From positions 1-41,002 of the forward strand of contig UQUL01000018.1 in assembly GCA_900544235.1 (NCBI GenBank): a stretch of 41,002 bases of DNA. Reading direction: 5' to 3'. The notes beneath the pieces are model-generated. The model had not been told where the DNA came from. It searched no databases and saw nothing but the letters and a program-made list of their open reading frames with translations. The stretch's first letter is position 1. Each line of letters begins with the position of its first letter. Position numbers and translations under genes: made by a program. The DNA is from an uncultured Collinsella sp. (GTDB taxonomy: Bacteria; Actinomycetota; Coriobacteriia; Coriobacteriales; Coriobacteriaceae). This document shows, piece by piece, positions 8,252 through 15,587 of the stretch.

Positions 8252-9976
8252 CTACGAGCGCAGTGTAATTTTATCGCGCAGCGACTTGAGGTCTTCGGTG
8301 ACGGTGCGGTCTTCCTGGATCATCTTCTGGACCTTTTTGTAGCTCGTGCTGACGGTTGAGTGGTTGCGGTTGCCAAATTCGGCGCCCACCGCCGTGGTCG
8401 TCATCTCGCACATCTCGATGGCCAGGTAGATAGCGATATGGCGTGCTTTGGCGATATTGGCGTTGCGACGCGGGCCGATGAGCTCCTCGTGCGTCACGCC
8501 GTACTGCTCTTCGATGACGGACTGAACCGTCTGGACGTTGATCTTTTTGGCCGATGTGTCGAAGTACTGGCTGGCGATGGCATCGATATCGTCAAAGGTG
8601 AGCTCCCCGCCCTCGCGCTCGCGGTCGCCCGCCTCGCCTGCGCAGCGCTCGCAAAAGCTCTCGAGTTCGCGGATGTTGGTGCCCGAGACCTCGGCCATGT
8701 GTTTAAATTGCTCGTCGGTCAGGTGCCCGCCGTCGCCCCCATAGGCCGCCAGCAGCGAGTCGTCGCCCGCCTCGGGAGCGGCGACGATGGTGTTCTCGTA
8801 ATAGCGCTGCAAGATCTTGTATTTCATCTCGTAGCTGGGCTCTGCGACCAAGCAGAGCATTCCGGCGTTGAAGCGGCTGGTCAGACGCTCGTCCATGCTT
8901 AGGTCCTTGGGGGCGCGGTCTGCCGCGATGACGACCTTCTTGTTGTTGCGGATGAACTCGTCCATGAGCTGGAAAAAGTAGTCCACGCTCGCGCGCTTGC
9001 CGATGATGTTTTGGATGTCATCGATGATGAGCACGTCCACGCCGTGGTACGCCTGCATGATGGGGGCGTTGCTCTTCTTTTGGCGGTCGAACTCGGTCAT
9101 CAGGTCGTCCAGATACGCCTGGGAGTTTGCATACTTGACCTTGATCTCGGGCGACTTCTCGGCGAGCTCGTTTTTGATGGCAAGCAGCAGGTGCGTCTTG
9201 CCCAGGCCCGATTTGCCGTAGATGAACAGTGATGTACACGTGCCGCGCTCGTCCGCGAGGGCGGCAAACTTGAGTGCCGAGCGATAGGCGTGGCTGTTCT
9301 CGGGGCCGTAGACAAAGTTCTCGAAGGTAAATTTTGAGTTCGCGGCGAGTGGGGCTCCATCCGTATTCTGCTCGGCCGGCACGGTCGGTGCTGGCATGGG
9401 TGAGGTGGGGGTCGCAGCTTGCGTGGATTTAGTCGGCGCTCCGCCCTTCATCTGGTTCATCATGCGACGAAAATCATCGGCCGAGAGCGTGTTCTTGATT
9501 GCAATGCCCGAATCCGCGCCCGCCGCTGCGTCGTGAGCGATGGGCATGTGCGTGACGGGCGCGTTCGTTGGCGTCGCCGCCGCGGTCGGCAACGGTGCCA
9601 TGGTTTCACGGGAAACATCGCTGTGCTGGTGCTCGATTGTCGACACGTCGCCTGCGGAGGCCGGCGCCGCCGGGGAAGCAGCGGGAGCCGTGACGGACGC
9701 CGTCGCGGCAGCGGATTCCGTCGCGGCGCCTTGCGGTGCTACGATGTCGAGCGCAATCGGTGCAAAGGCGATTTCTTCCAGATAGGCCTCAATAGTCGGC
9801 TGATGCTTTTTGAGCTGCGCGATGGCAAAGCGCGAGGGGGCCTCGATCGTGAGCGTATCTTCGGTCAGGCTTATGGCGCGCGATTGCCCCAGCATGTTGA
9901 TGAGGCGTGCATCTTGGCCGTCGCGCTGGCAAAAGGCGATGGCATCCCCCAGGATGATGCTTGCTTCCTCGTCCAC
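8252..9976 (-). CDS. dnaA: Chromosomal replication initiator protein DnaA
   Basis: Origin-binding AAA+ initiator. The 574-residue product has an N-terminal domain I (residues ~1-85), a long Ala/Pro/Thr-rich domain II linker (~85-215), the AAA+ domain with Walker A GKSGLGKT at 254-261 and Walker B VLIIDD, and a C-terminal helix-turn-helix containing the DnaA signature GNRNHSTV at 535-542. Start is GTG with GGGAG six bases upstream. It is longer than most DnaA because of the linker. It lies 15 bp after the GHKL-winged-helix gene and is probably co-transcribed with it from the divergent region near 11420. A parS-like site lies inside the linker-coding part. Confidence 0.98.
   Translation of the reverse strand: MDEEASIILGDAIAFCQRDGQDARLINMLGQSRAISLTEDTLTIEAPSRFAIAQLKKHQPTIEAYLEEIAFAPIALDIVAPQGAATESAAATASVTAPAASPAAPASAGDVSTIEHQHSDVSRETMAPLPTAAATPTNAPVTHMPIAHDAAAGADSGIAIKNTLSADDFRRMMNQMKGGAPTKSTQAATPTSPMPAPTVPAEQNTDGAPLAANSKFTFENFVYGPENSHAYRSALKFAALADERGTCTSLFIYGKSGLGKTHLLLAIKNELAEKSPEIKVKYANSQAYLDDLMTEFDRQKKSNAPIMQAYHGVDVLIIDDIQNIIGKRASVDYFFQLMDEFIRNNKKVVIAADRAPKDLSMDERLTSRFNAGMLCLVAEPSYEMKYKILQRYYENTIVAAPEAGDDSLLAAYGGDGGHLTDEQFKHMAEVSGTNIRELESFCERCAGEAGDREREGGELTFDDIDAIASQYFDTSAKKINVQTVQSVIEEQYGVTHEELIGPRRNANIAKARHIAIYLAIEMCEMTTTAVGAEFGNRNHSTVSTSYKKVQKMIQEDRTVTEDLKSLRDKITLRS
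9602..9617. other. parS-like site inside dnaA (two mismatches)
   Basis: GGTTTCACGGGAAACA differs from the perfect parS sequence seen near parA at two of 16 positions (1 and 10). It lies in the DnaA linker-coding region, 5 kb from the perfect cluster. It may be a weak ParB site or chance. Confidence 0.35.
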
Positions 9977-9991
9977 TGTCTCTCCCGTTCT

Positions 9992-11416
9992 TTAGCTCTG
10001 AGCTCGCACGCGAGCGGCGCCGAGTTCGGTCAGATGGTATTTCTGGCCATGCTTGATGACCAAGCCGGCCTGCGCCAAGTCATTGAGCGTGCGTGACCAA
10101 GTGGGGGCCGAGTTTCCAAACGCCCTCGCCAGGTCGGTTGCACCGCACGCTTGATTTTGCGCCAGATAGCCCAGCGCGGCGTTGCCGCGATCGCTTACGA
10201 ACACGTCCGGTTGTGGCTGCGCATACTGATTTGCTGCATTAGGATACATCATTTGAGCTGCTGGTTGTTGAGAACTCTGCATCGGCGGCATTTGCTGTTG
10301 AAAACTTTGAGGCCACTGTTGGTAAGGCTGCGGAGGCATCTGCTGGGCCCAAGGGTTGTACTGCTGCTGCGGCATCTGCTGGTACGGCTGCTGGTATCCC
10401 TGTTGGTACTGCTGCGGGAACTGCTGGCCATACCCCAGTGGCGGCATTTGCTGATATGGATATCCCCGTTGGTACGGCTGATAGCCCATTTGCTGGCCAC
10501 CCGGCGCCCCCGTCGCCTGCTGCATTGCTGCTGCATCCTGATCTGCCAGCGGCATGGCCTCTGGCATGTTTGGCGGCATCGACATCGATGCCGCCTGGGG
10601 CTCTTGTGTAGGAAGCATTCCGGGCTGCCGCATCTGCCCCACGGGGGGCTGCATCTGCTGCGTTGCCGCGGGCTGCTGCGCAAAAGCTCCCGGCAGGGGA
10701 TATGTGGGATGCTCCGTCTCGGGCCGCACGGCAGCACCGCGTCCGCCGGCACGCTCGATTTCCTGCACGCGTTTAGGGTTCAGGCTTACCGTGACCACGG
10801 TGCCGTTGCCCATGTTGTCCTCGATGGATACGGCACCGCCGGCGTTTTCCAAATACTCCTGCACCATGGGAAAACCTGCTCCGGTTCCACGGATATAGCG
10901 CTTCATCTTGCTGTTTGCGCTGGTAACGCCAAAGTCGAAAGCGCGCTCCTTGTCGTCGATGCCGGGTCCTTGATCGGCAAAGCGGATGGTGTCTCCGCCG
11001 TCCAGAATCGAGATGATGGGCTCGGCAAAGTGCGCGTGGATAAAGTTTTCGACAATCTCCCGGATGACCATGAGCGAGATATGGCCACCTTGTTCTTTCA
11101 TGCACTGGTAGACGGTGTTGGTCGTCTCTTCCAAATACGTGCGGACATCTTGCGGATCAATGACGATCACACGCGGTGTCGACAGCATGTCGTCATAGAC
11201 GGCGATGCGCGCGGCGTACATGGCTTTTGGCGCCTGCGTTGTCGTCTGTTCACCTTTGTCACGCTCTTCGCGCACGCCGGTGATGTGCTCGTTGTCGGGT
11301 GCCGGGTCTCCGGAATCGACCATGGTGTAAAAGTCGTCAGACATGCCGCTCGCAATCTTCCAAAAGGTTTCGAACAAATAGTAGCTCACCGTGCAATGTT
11401 TCTCATCTTTCGACAA
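9992..11416 (-). CDS. GHKL-type ATPase with Gln/Pro-rich linker and C-terminal winged helix; function unknown
   Basis: I do not recognise a named family. Residues ~60-215 form a histidine-kinase/anti-sigma-type ATPase fold: N-box REIVENF with Glu120 and Asn124, G1 motif DQGPG at 148-152, G2 motif GTGAGF at 177-182, and a terminal NGTVVTV strand. No phosphoacceptor-His domain or membrane segment is visible. Residues ~230-400 are low-complexity, rich in Gln, Pro, Met and Tyr. Residues ~405-474 look like a MarR/ArsR-type winged helix (ATDLARAF, TWSRTLNDL, then a short wing and helix). It is the first gene left of the divergence point and lies 15 bp before dnaA, so it is probably in the dnaA operon. 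The start is uncertain: TTG at 11416, GTG at 11389 or ATG at 11344; none has a strong ribosome-binding site. Confidence 0.75.
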   Translation of the reverse strand: MSKDEKHCTVSYYLFETFWKIASGMSDDFYTMVDSGDPAPDNEHITGVREERDKGEQTTTQAPKAMYAARIAVYDDMLSTPRVIVIDPQDVRTYLEETTNTVYQCMKEQGGHISLMVIREIVENFIHAHFAEPIISILDGGDTIRFADQGPGIDDKERAFDFGVTSANSKMKRYIRGTGAGFPMVQEYLENAGGAVSIEDNMGNGTVVTVSLNPKRVQEIERAGGRGAAVRPETEHPTYPLPGAFAQQPAATQQMQPPVGQMRQPGMLPTQEPQAASMSMPPNMPEAMPLADQDAAAMQQATGAPGGQQMGYQPYQRGYPYQQMPPLGYGQQFPQQYQQGYQQPYQQMPQQQYNPWAQQMPPQPYQQWPQSFQQQMPPMQSSQQPAAQMMYPNAANQYAQPQPDVFVSDRGNAALGYLAQNQACGATDLARAFGNSAPTWSRTLNDLAQAGLVIKHGQKYHLTELGAARVRAQS

Positions 11417-11587
11417 ACTTTCAAAACCTGTTGAAAACTTTGGAAAACGGACGAAAAGTTCTCAACATTGCCAACATGACCTGTTGAAAACTCGATGAAA
11501 TATCGTGAAAAGTTGCCATGCACCGCTAAATCGAACTCGGCTTATGGGGGAACCGTGTGAACTGCGCGACCTTTTACCTTTGATTTC
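11417..11587. other. Candidate oriC part 2: DnaA-box-like repeats at the transcription divergence point
   Basis: Transcription switches from minus to plus here. TGTTGAAAA (the complement of TTTTCAACA) occurs at 11429-11437 and 11482-11490, and TTCTCAACA lies at 11459-11467 on the + strand. The flanking bases are also repeated: CCTGTTGAAAACT occurs twice here, and its complement is nearly repeated at 8226. Together with the cluster on the other side of dnaA this suggests a two-part origin. The promoter for the leftward GHKL-dnaA transcript should also be in this interval, but I could not place it. Confidence 0.5.
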
Positions 11588-11617
11588 TTGACATTTGAAC
11601 ATTGATTTCCCTACAAT
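11588..11617 (+). promoter_or_regulatory. Promoter of the rpmH operon
   Basis: Perfect -35 TTGACA (11588-11593) and near-perfect -10 TACAAT (11612-11617) separated by 18 bp, about 72 bp upstream of the rpmH start, leaving a GC-rich untranslated leader with a good ribosome-binding site at its end. Confidence 0.8.
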
Positions 11618-11689
11618 CTTCAAGCTCACGTGTCTATATCTGCGTCCGCGCTCCCGCGGACACTCGAAATGCAGCAGGAGGAACTTAAG

Positions 11690-11824
11690 ATGAAGCGTAC
11701 GTATCAGCCTAATAAGCGTAAGCGTGCCAAGACCCATGGCTTCCGTGCCCGTATGGCCACCAAGGGTGGTCGTGCCGTGCTCGCCCGTCGCCGCGCCAAG
11801 GGCCGCAAGCGTCTCACTGTCTAG
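11690..11824 (+). CDS. rpmH: 50S ribosomal protein L34
   Basis: A 44-residue, highly basic protein starting MKRTYQPNKRKRAKTHGFR, the standard L34 sequence pattern, a component of the large ribosomal subunit. The ATG at 11690 is chosen because AGGAGG lies just upstream; an in-frame opening to 11630 is not credible since it would include that site. First gene of rpmH-rnpA-yidD-yidC-jag. Confidence 0.98.
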   Translation: MKRTYQPNKRKRAKTHGFRARMATKGGRAVLARRRAKGRKRLTV

Positions 11825-11844
11825 CAGCGATACACACATCTCGC

Positions 11845-12183
11845 ATGAAGACTATTAAGTCTCGGCAAGATTTCGAGCATGTGTTCAGTCAGGGGCGTCG
11901 TTTCAATCACCCTCTGATTCGAATGACCATATGTGAATCGGTTGGCGAAGGCGACTCCGGAAGGGTCGCCTTCGTTGGTGCTAAACGGCTCGGTTGTGCT
12001 GTCGTGCGCAACCGTTCTAAGCGTGTGATGCGCGAGGCCGCCCGCAGCTGTGGATTTCCCGTTGCGGGTTATGACATCATCTTGTTCGCAACTCCCAAGA
12101 CGAGGGTTTCCTCGCCGCAGGAGATGGACAAGGCATTGCGTTCGCTTGTGAAACGCGCCGGCGTTGCCGGGGAGGAGCGATGA
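11845..12183 (+). CDS. rnpA: Ribonuclease P protein component
   Basis: Protein subunit of RNase P, which helps the RNA subunit cut 5' leaders from tRNA precursors. The 112-residue basic protein contains the family's RNR-type motif VVRNRSKRVMREA near residues 53-65 and a FVGAKRLGCAV segment before it. ATG start 20 bp after rpmH; the 3' end overlaps yidD through ATGA. Confidence 0.96.
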   Translation: MKTIKSRQDFEHVFSQGRRFNHPLIRMTICESVGEGDSGRVAFVGAKRLGCAVVRNRSKRVMREAARSCGFPVAGYDIILFATPKTRVSSPQEMDKALRSLVKRAGVAGEER

Positions 12184-12404
12184 GCAATCACGTTTTGCGA
12201 CGTGTTGCCATCGCTCCTATTCGCATATATCAACAGGTTATTTCGCCCTTATTGCCTGACGCCTGCATTTATTACCCAACGTGCTCGCAATACGCCGTCC
12301 AGGCGATTGAGAAGTACGGTGTTTTGAGAGGCTGCTGGCTTGCCGTGAGGCGCATCGCTCGCTGCAATCCCCTGCACGTCGGCGGTTATGACCCTGTGCC
12401 CTAG
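12180..12404 (+). CDS. yidD: Membrane protein insertion efficiency factor YidD
   Basis: A 74-residue protein with the family hallmark: a basic amphipathic start (IAPIRIYQQVISPLL), then YYPTCSQYAVQAIEKYG and RRIARCNPLHVGGYDPVP. YidD homologues sit at the inner face of the membrane and assist protein insertion. It overlaps rnpA by 4 bp and precedes yidC, the usual arrangement. Confidence 0.95.
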   Translation: MSNHVLRRVAIAPIRIYQQVISPLLPDACIYYPTCSQYAVQAIEKYGVLRGCWLAVRRIARCNPLHVGGYDPVP

Positions 12405-12433
12405 CGGGCACTCGCTATCGGAGGAAAACTTAC

Positions 12434-13204
12434 ATGTGGGATTGGATCGTTAACATCCTTTTCGAGCTGCTCAAGCTCATCCAGACCTTTGCGGTCGACT
12501 GGGGCCTGTCCATCATCATCCTGGTGGTCATCATCCGTCTGCTGCTGACGCCGCTCATGCTCAAGTCGACCAAGTCGACGGCTCGCATGCAGGTGCTGCA
12601 GCCCAAGATGCTCGAGATTCAGGAGCGCTATGCCGACGATCCTCAGCGCCAGGCCGAGGAGATGCAGAAGTTCTACAGCGAGAACAAGTTCAACCCGATG
12701 GCTGGTTGTTTGCCGCTGTTGATCCAGATGCCTGTCCTGTTCGCCCTGTTTACGTTGCTGCGTAACCTGCCGGACTACTTTAACGACGGCACGTTCTCGT
12801 TTTTTAATATTCTGCCCGACCTGACCACCACGCCGAGCGCTTCCTTTGCCGATGGCTTTATGGTTGCGCTGCCTGCGCTGGTCTGCCTGATTCTGTTCGC
12901 CGTCCTGACCCTGATTCCGCAGCTCTATATGTCGCGCAACCAGACCGGCCAGCAGGCTCAGAGCATGCGTATGATGGCCGTTGTCATGACGGTCATGATG
13001 CTTTGGATGGGCTGGAGCCTTCCCGTTGGTGTTCTGCTGTACTACGACGTCTCGTCTGCTTGGCAGGTTATCCAGCAGATTTTTGTGACGCAGAAGGTTA
13101 TCGAGAAGGCCAAGGCCGATGAGGAGGAGCGTCTTAAGAACGCGCCGCTGCAGGTTGAGGTCACTCGTCGAGAGAAGAAGCCGCGCCCGCACAAGAAGAA
13201 GTAG
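12434..13204 (+). CDS. yidC: Membrane protein insertase YidC/Oxa1 family
   Basis: Insertase that places membrane proteins into the bilayer alone or with Sec. The 256-residue protein lacks the large periplasmic domain of proteobacterial YidC. The first hydrophobic helix contains the conserved Arg35 in IIRLLLTP; next comes a charged cytosolic hairpin (~45-85), a helix starting FNPMAGCLPLLIQMP, and three more hydrophobic helices. The C-terminus is strongly basic (KKPRPHKKK), suited to ribosome contact. No lipobox is present. ATG start with GGAGG about 10 bases upstream. Confidence 0.96.
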   Translation: MWDWIVNILFELLKLIQTFAVDWGLSIIILVVIIRLLLTPLMLKSTKSTARMQVLQPKMLEIQERYADDPQRQAEEMQKFYSENKFNPMAGCLPLLIQMPVLFALFTLLRNLPDYFNDGTFSFFNILPDLTTTPSASFADGFMVALPALVCLILFAVLTLIPQLYMSRNQTGQQAQSMRMMAVVMTVMMLWMGWSLPVGVLLYYDVSSAWQVIQQIFVTQKVIEKAKADEEERLKNAPLQVEVTRREKKPRPHKKK

Positions 13205-13221
13205 TGGGATATCAATCTTAT

Positions 13222-13233
13222 TTAGGTACCTAA
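13222..13233. repeat. Perfect 12-bp palindrome TTAGGTACCTAA, copy 1
   Basis: TTAGGTACCTAA lies between yidC and jag, 15 bp before the jag start. The identical palindrome, again followed by C, recurs at 16726-16737 at the end of the parB-associated small gene. It might be a protein-binding site; nothing links it to a known regulator. Confidence 0.5.
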
Positions 13234-13248
13234 CTTTTGGAGTACGTT

Positions 13249-13818
13249 ATGTCTGAAGAGATCATCGAGGATATGCTTGAGGAGGTTGCCCCGCAGGTCG
13301 CGGGCGATTATCCCGAGATTGCACAGCGCTACAAGGCTGGTGAAGAGCTGACCGATGAGGAGCTCGACACCATTGCCGATGTTGCGATTTCCATCCTGCG
13401 TTCCATCCTTTCGCACTTCGATGCCGCCAACTCTCCTATCGATGAGTATGAGGGTGACGAGGGTGAGCTGATTCTGGATGTAACGGCTCCCGATCTTGCT
13501 GTTCTCATTGGCCGTCATGGTCGCACCCTTGATGCCCTTCAGGTTATGTTCTCTTTGCTGGTGAGCCGCAAGCTTGGCTTTAGGTATCCGGTTGTAGTGG
13601 ACGTCGAGGGATACAAGAGCCGCCGTCAGGACAAGGTTGCCTCCATGGCTCAGTCTGCTGCCGAGCGCGCCATCCGCACTCACAAGAGTGTTTCGCTTCC
13701 GCCCATGAATGCCTACGAGCGCCGACTGGTTCACATCGCACTTCGTGGCAATGATGCGGTCGATACTCATTCTGAGGGTTCTGACCCTGATCGCCATGTA
13801 GTGATTGTTGCTCGATAA
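13249..13818 (+). CDS. jag: Jag/KhpB-type RNA-binding protein (KH + R3H)
   Basis: A 189-residue single-strand-nucleic-acid-binding protein. An acidic N-terminal region (1-70) is followed by a KH domain with GRHG at residues 88-91 and an R3H domain with Arg158-x3-His162 inside NAYERRLVHIAL. The separate Jag_N domain seen in Firmicutes is not apparent. In other bacteria KhpB pairs with KhpA and binds mRNA and sRNA affecting cell division; a similar role is inferred. The ATG at 13249 has GGAG six bases upstream; the TTG at 13237 that opens the frame lies on the ribosome-binding site itself and is rejected. Ends at a strong terminator. Confidence 0.9.
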   Translation: MSEEIIEDMLEEVAPQVAGDYPEIAQRYKAGEELTDEELDTIADVAISILRSILSHFDAANSPIDEYEGDEGELILDVTAPDLAVLIGRHGRTLDALQVMFSLLVSRKLGFRYPVVVDVEGYKSRRQDKVASMAQSAAERAIRTHKSVSLPPMNAYERRLVHIALRGNDAVDTHSEGSDPDRHVVIVAR

Positions 13819-13838
13819 TCTACTCGAGCTTATGCTAA

Positions 13839-13868
13839 GGGGACGTGGTTTCCACGTCCCCTTTTTTT
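13839..13868 (+). terminator. Rho-independent terminator of the rpmH-jag operon
   Basis: Perfect 10-bp stem GGGGACGTGG / CCACGTCCCC (13839-13848 with 13852-13861, loop TTT) followed by seven T. It lies 20 bp after jag. Confidence 0.95.
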
Positions 13869-13914
13869 GTCAAAAGTTCTCGATACACTGATTTTTGTCA
13901 GAAAGGAGCTTTCG

Positions 13915-14652
13915 TTGTTAGTACTTACTGATCAGCAGGCTGACGAGATGTTGTGTCGTCTAACTTCCTATTGCAAAGAGTATTCCTTGAGCGTAACTGA
14001 TGTTGAGCTGAGGAAATGTATTCAGCATTTGGATTTGGTTCTGGAAACAAATAAGACAACCAATCTCACCCGTATTCTCAACGTAGAAGATGCTGCAGTA
14101 CTTCATATCCTTGACTCACTTGTTTTGCTCCCTTATATCAATAAGGCTCCTGAGGGAGCTTTGCTCGATATGGGAACAGGTGCGGGCTTCCCTGGTATTC
14201 CGTTAACCATAACGACGCATCGTAAAGCAACTTATATTGACTCTGTTGGCAAGAAGGTTGATGCAGTCAATTCCTTTGTCCATGCTCTTGGATTGAAACA
14301 TGCTCATGCGGTCCATGATCGTCTTGAAGAATATGCTCGAAGCCATAAGAAGCAGTTCTCTGTCGTAACCGCCCGCGCACTGGCCCCTTTACCGATTCTT
14401 GTTGAGTATGCGGCACCGTACCTCAAGGATGGAGGGCTATTTGTTATCACCAAGGGCAATCCTTCGGATGAGGAGCTTGCTTCCGGCATGTCAGCGGCAA
14501 AGATTTGCGGCTTCACTTTGCTTCTGAATGACGCTATCGATTTGCCTGAGGGCCTGGGCCACAGGGAGTTCATTGTTCTTAAGAAGAGTCATCCAGCATC
14601 CGTTTCATTGCCTCGTGCAAATGGCATGGCCAAGAAGAATCCGCTTGCCTAG
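13915..14652 (+). CDS. rsmG: 16S rRNA (guanine-N7)-methyltransferase RsmG
   Basis: SAM-dependent enzyme (GidB) that methylates G527 of 16S rRNA; loss in other bacteria gives low-level streptomycin resistance. The SAM-binding loop DMGTGAGFPGIPL and the downstream TARALAPLPILVEYAAPYL segment are typical. The start is chosen as TTG 13915 (245 residues) because AAAGGAG lies six bases upstream; an earlier TTG at 13867 falls inside the terminator T-tract and puts that ribosome-binding site inside the gene. Hand counts in this gene and in parA give about 42-45% GC, clearly below the ~60% outside. The stop is 1 bp before the first parS site. Confidence 0.93.
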   Translation: MLVLTDQQADEMLCRLTSYCKEYSLSVTDVELRKCIQHLDLVLETNKTTNLTRILNVEDAAVLHILDSLVLLPYINKAPEGALLDMGTGAGFPGIPLTITTHRKATYIDSVGKKVDAVNSFVHALGLKHAHAVHDRLEEYARSHKKQFSVVTARALAPLPILVEYAAPYLKDGGLFVITKGNPSDEELASGMSAAKICGFTLLLNDAIDLPEGLGHREFIVLKKSHPASVSLPRANGMAKKNPLA

Positions 14653-14653
14653 A

Positions 14654-14747
14654 TGTTTCACGTGAAACATAATGGATACTAACAACTTGCAGTGTTTCAC
14701 GTGAAACATGGCGGTTGATATCGAATCGGAATGTTTCACGTGAAACA
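14654..14747. promoter_or_regulatory. parS: parS cluster: three perfect ParB-binding sites
   Basis: Three copies of the 16-bp palindrome TGTTTCACGTGAAACA at 14654-14669, 14693-14708 and 14732-14747. The starts are exactly 39 bp apart. The sequence is the universal bacterial parS. They fill the gap between rsmG and parA, where ParB would load and spread, and probably also influence the parAB promoter. Confidence 0.97.
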
Positions 14748-14786
14748 TCCTCCGTTTGACAGCTTTAATACACACCAGGAGGGACC

Positions 14787-15587
14787 GTGGGATTTCGCGA
14801 CGTTAAGCGTTCTAAGAGCGCAAAAGACACGCGTATTATTGCAATCATCAATCAAAAAGGCGGCGTCGGTAAGTCAACGACGGCTGTAAACCTTGCAGCA
14901 GCACTGGGTGAGCAGGGTCGTAAGACGCTGATTGTCGATTTCGATCCGCAAGGAAACAGCACTAGCGGATTTGGAATTGAAAAAGAAGACCTTGACCACT
15001 GCATTTATGATGCATTGTTGAATGATGTGCTGGCAGAATCACTTGTTCTTGATACAAATTGTAAAAAGGTATTCGTTATTCCGGCTACAATTCAGCTTGC
15101 AGGCGCTGAAATTGAGCTCGTAAGCGCAATCGCTCGTGAAACCCGCCTCAAAGATTTGCTTGAGCCGATTCAGGACGAGTTCGATTTTATTTTCATTGAC
15201 TGTCCCCCCTCGCTCGGCCTGCTTACTATCAACGCCTTGACCGCAGCAGACAGCGTTTTGATTCCGATCCAATGCGAGTATTATGCACTCGAGGGCGTTA
15301 CGAAGCTGCTTGAGTCAATGAAGATGGTCAAATCACGTCTGAACAAGGGCTTAGACACCTATGGTGTGCTTATGACCATGTATGACTCGCGTACTTCTCT
15401 ATCGAATCAGGTTGTTGAGGAGGTTCAATCGTACTTTGGTGATAAGGCGTTTAAGACACTGATCCCCCGTACGGTTAAAATCTCCGAAGCTCCGTCTTTT
15501 GGAGAACCGGTAATTACCTATGCGCCTCAAAATAAGGGTGCAAAAGCGTATATGAACCTTGCAAAAGAGGTGATCAAGCGTGCCTAG
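14787..15587 (+). CDS. parA: Chromosome-partitioning ATPase ParA (Soj)
   Basis: Deviant Walker-type ATPase that moves or positions ParB-parS complexes and segregates the origin. The 266-residue protein has the deviant Walker A KGGVGKST at residues 24-31, the VDFDPQGN motif, Walker B FIFIDCPPSLG and the late SLSNQV/EAPSFG segments. A basic N-terminal stretch (VKRSKSAK) precedes the fold. GTG start with AGGAGG upstream. It follows the parS cluster and overlaps parB by 8 bp, so the two are co-translated. Confidence 0.97.
   Translation: MGFRDVKRSKSAKDTRIIAIINQKGGVGKSTTAVNLAAALGEQGRKTLIVDFDPQGNSTSGFGIEKEDLDHCIYDALLNDVLAESLVLDTNCKKVFVIPATIQLAGAEIELVSAIARETRLKDLLEPIQDEFDFIFIDCPPSLGLLTINALTAADSVLIPIQCEYYALEGVTKLLESMKMVKSRLNKGLDTYGVLMTMYDSRTSLSNQVVEEVQSYFGDKAFKTLIPRTVKISEAPSFGEPVITYAPQNKGAKAYMNLAKEVIKRA

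Noticed and set aside
13867..13914. Upstream TTG start for rsmG
   Set aside because: It lies in the T-tract of the preceding terminator and would place the ribosome-binding site inside the gene.
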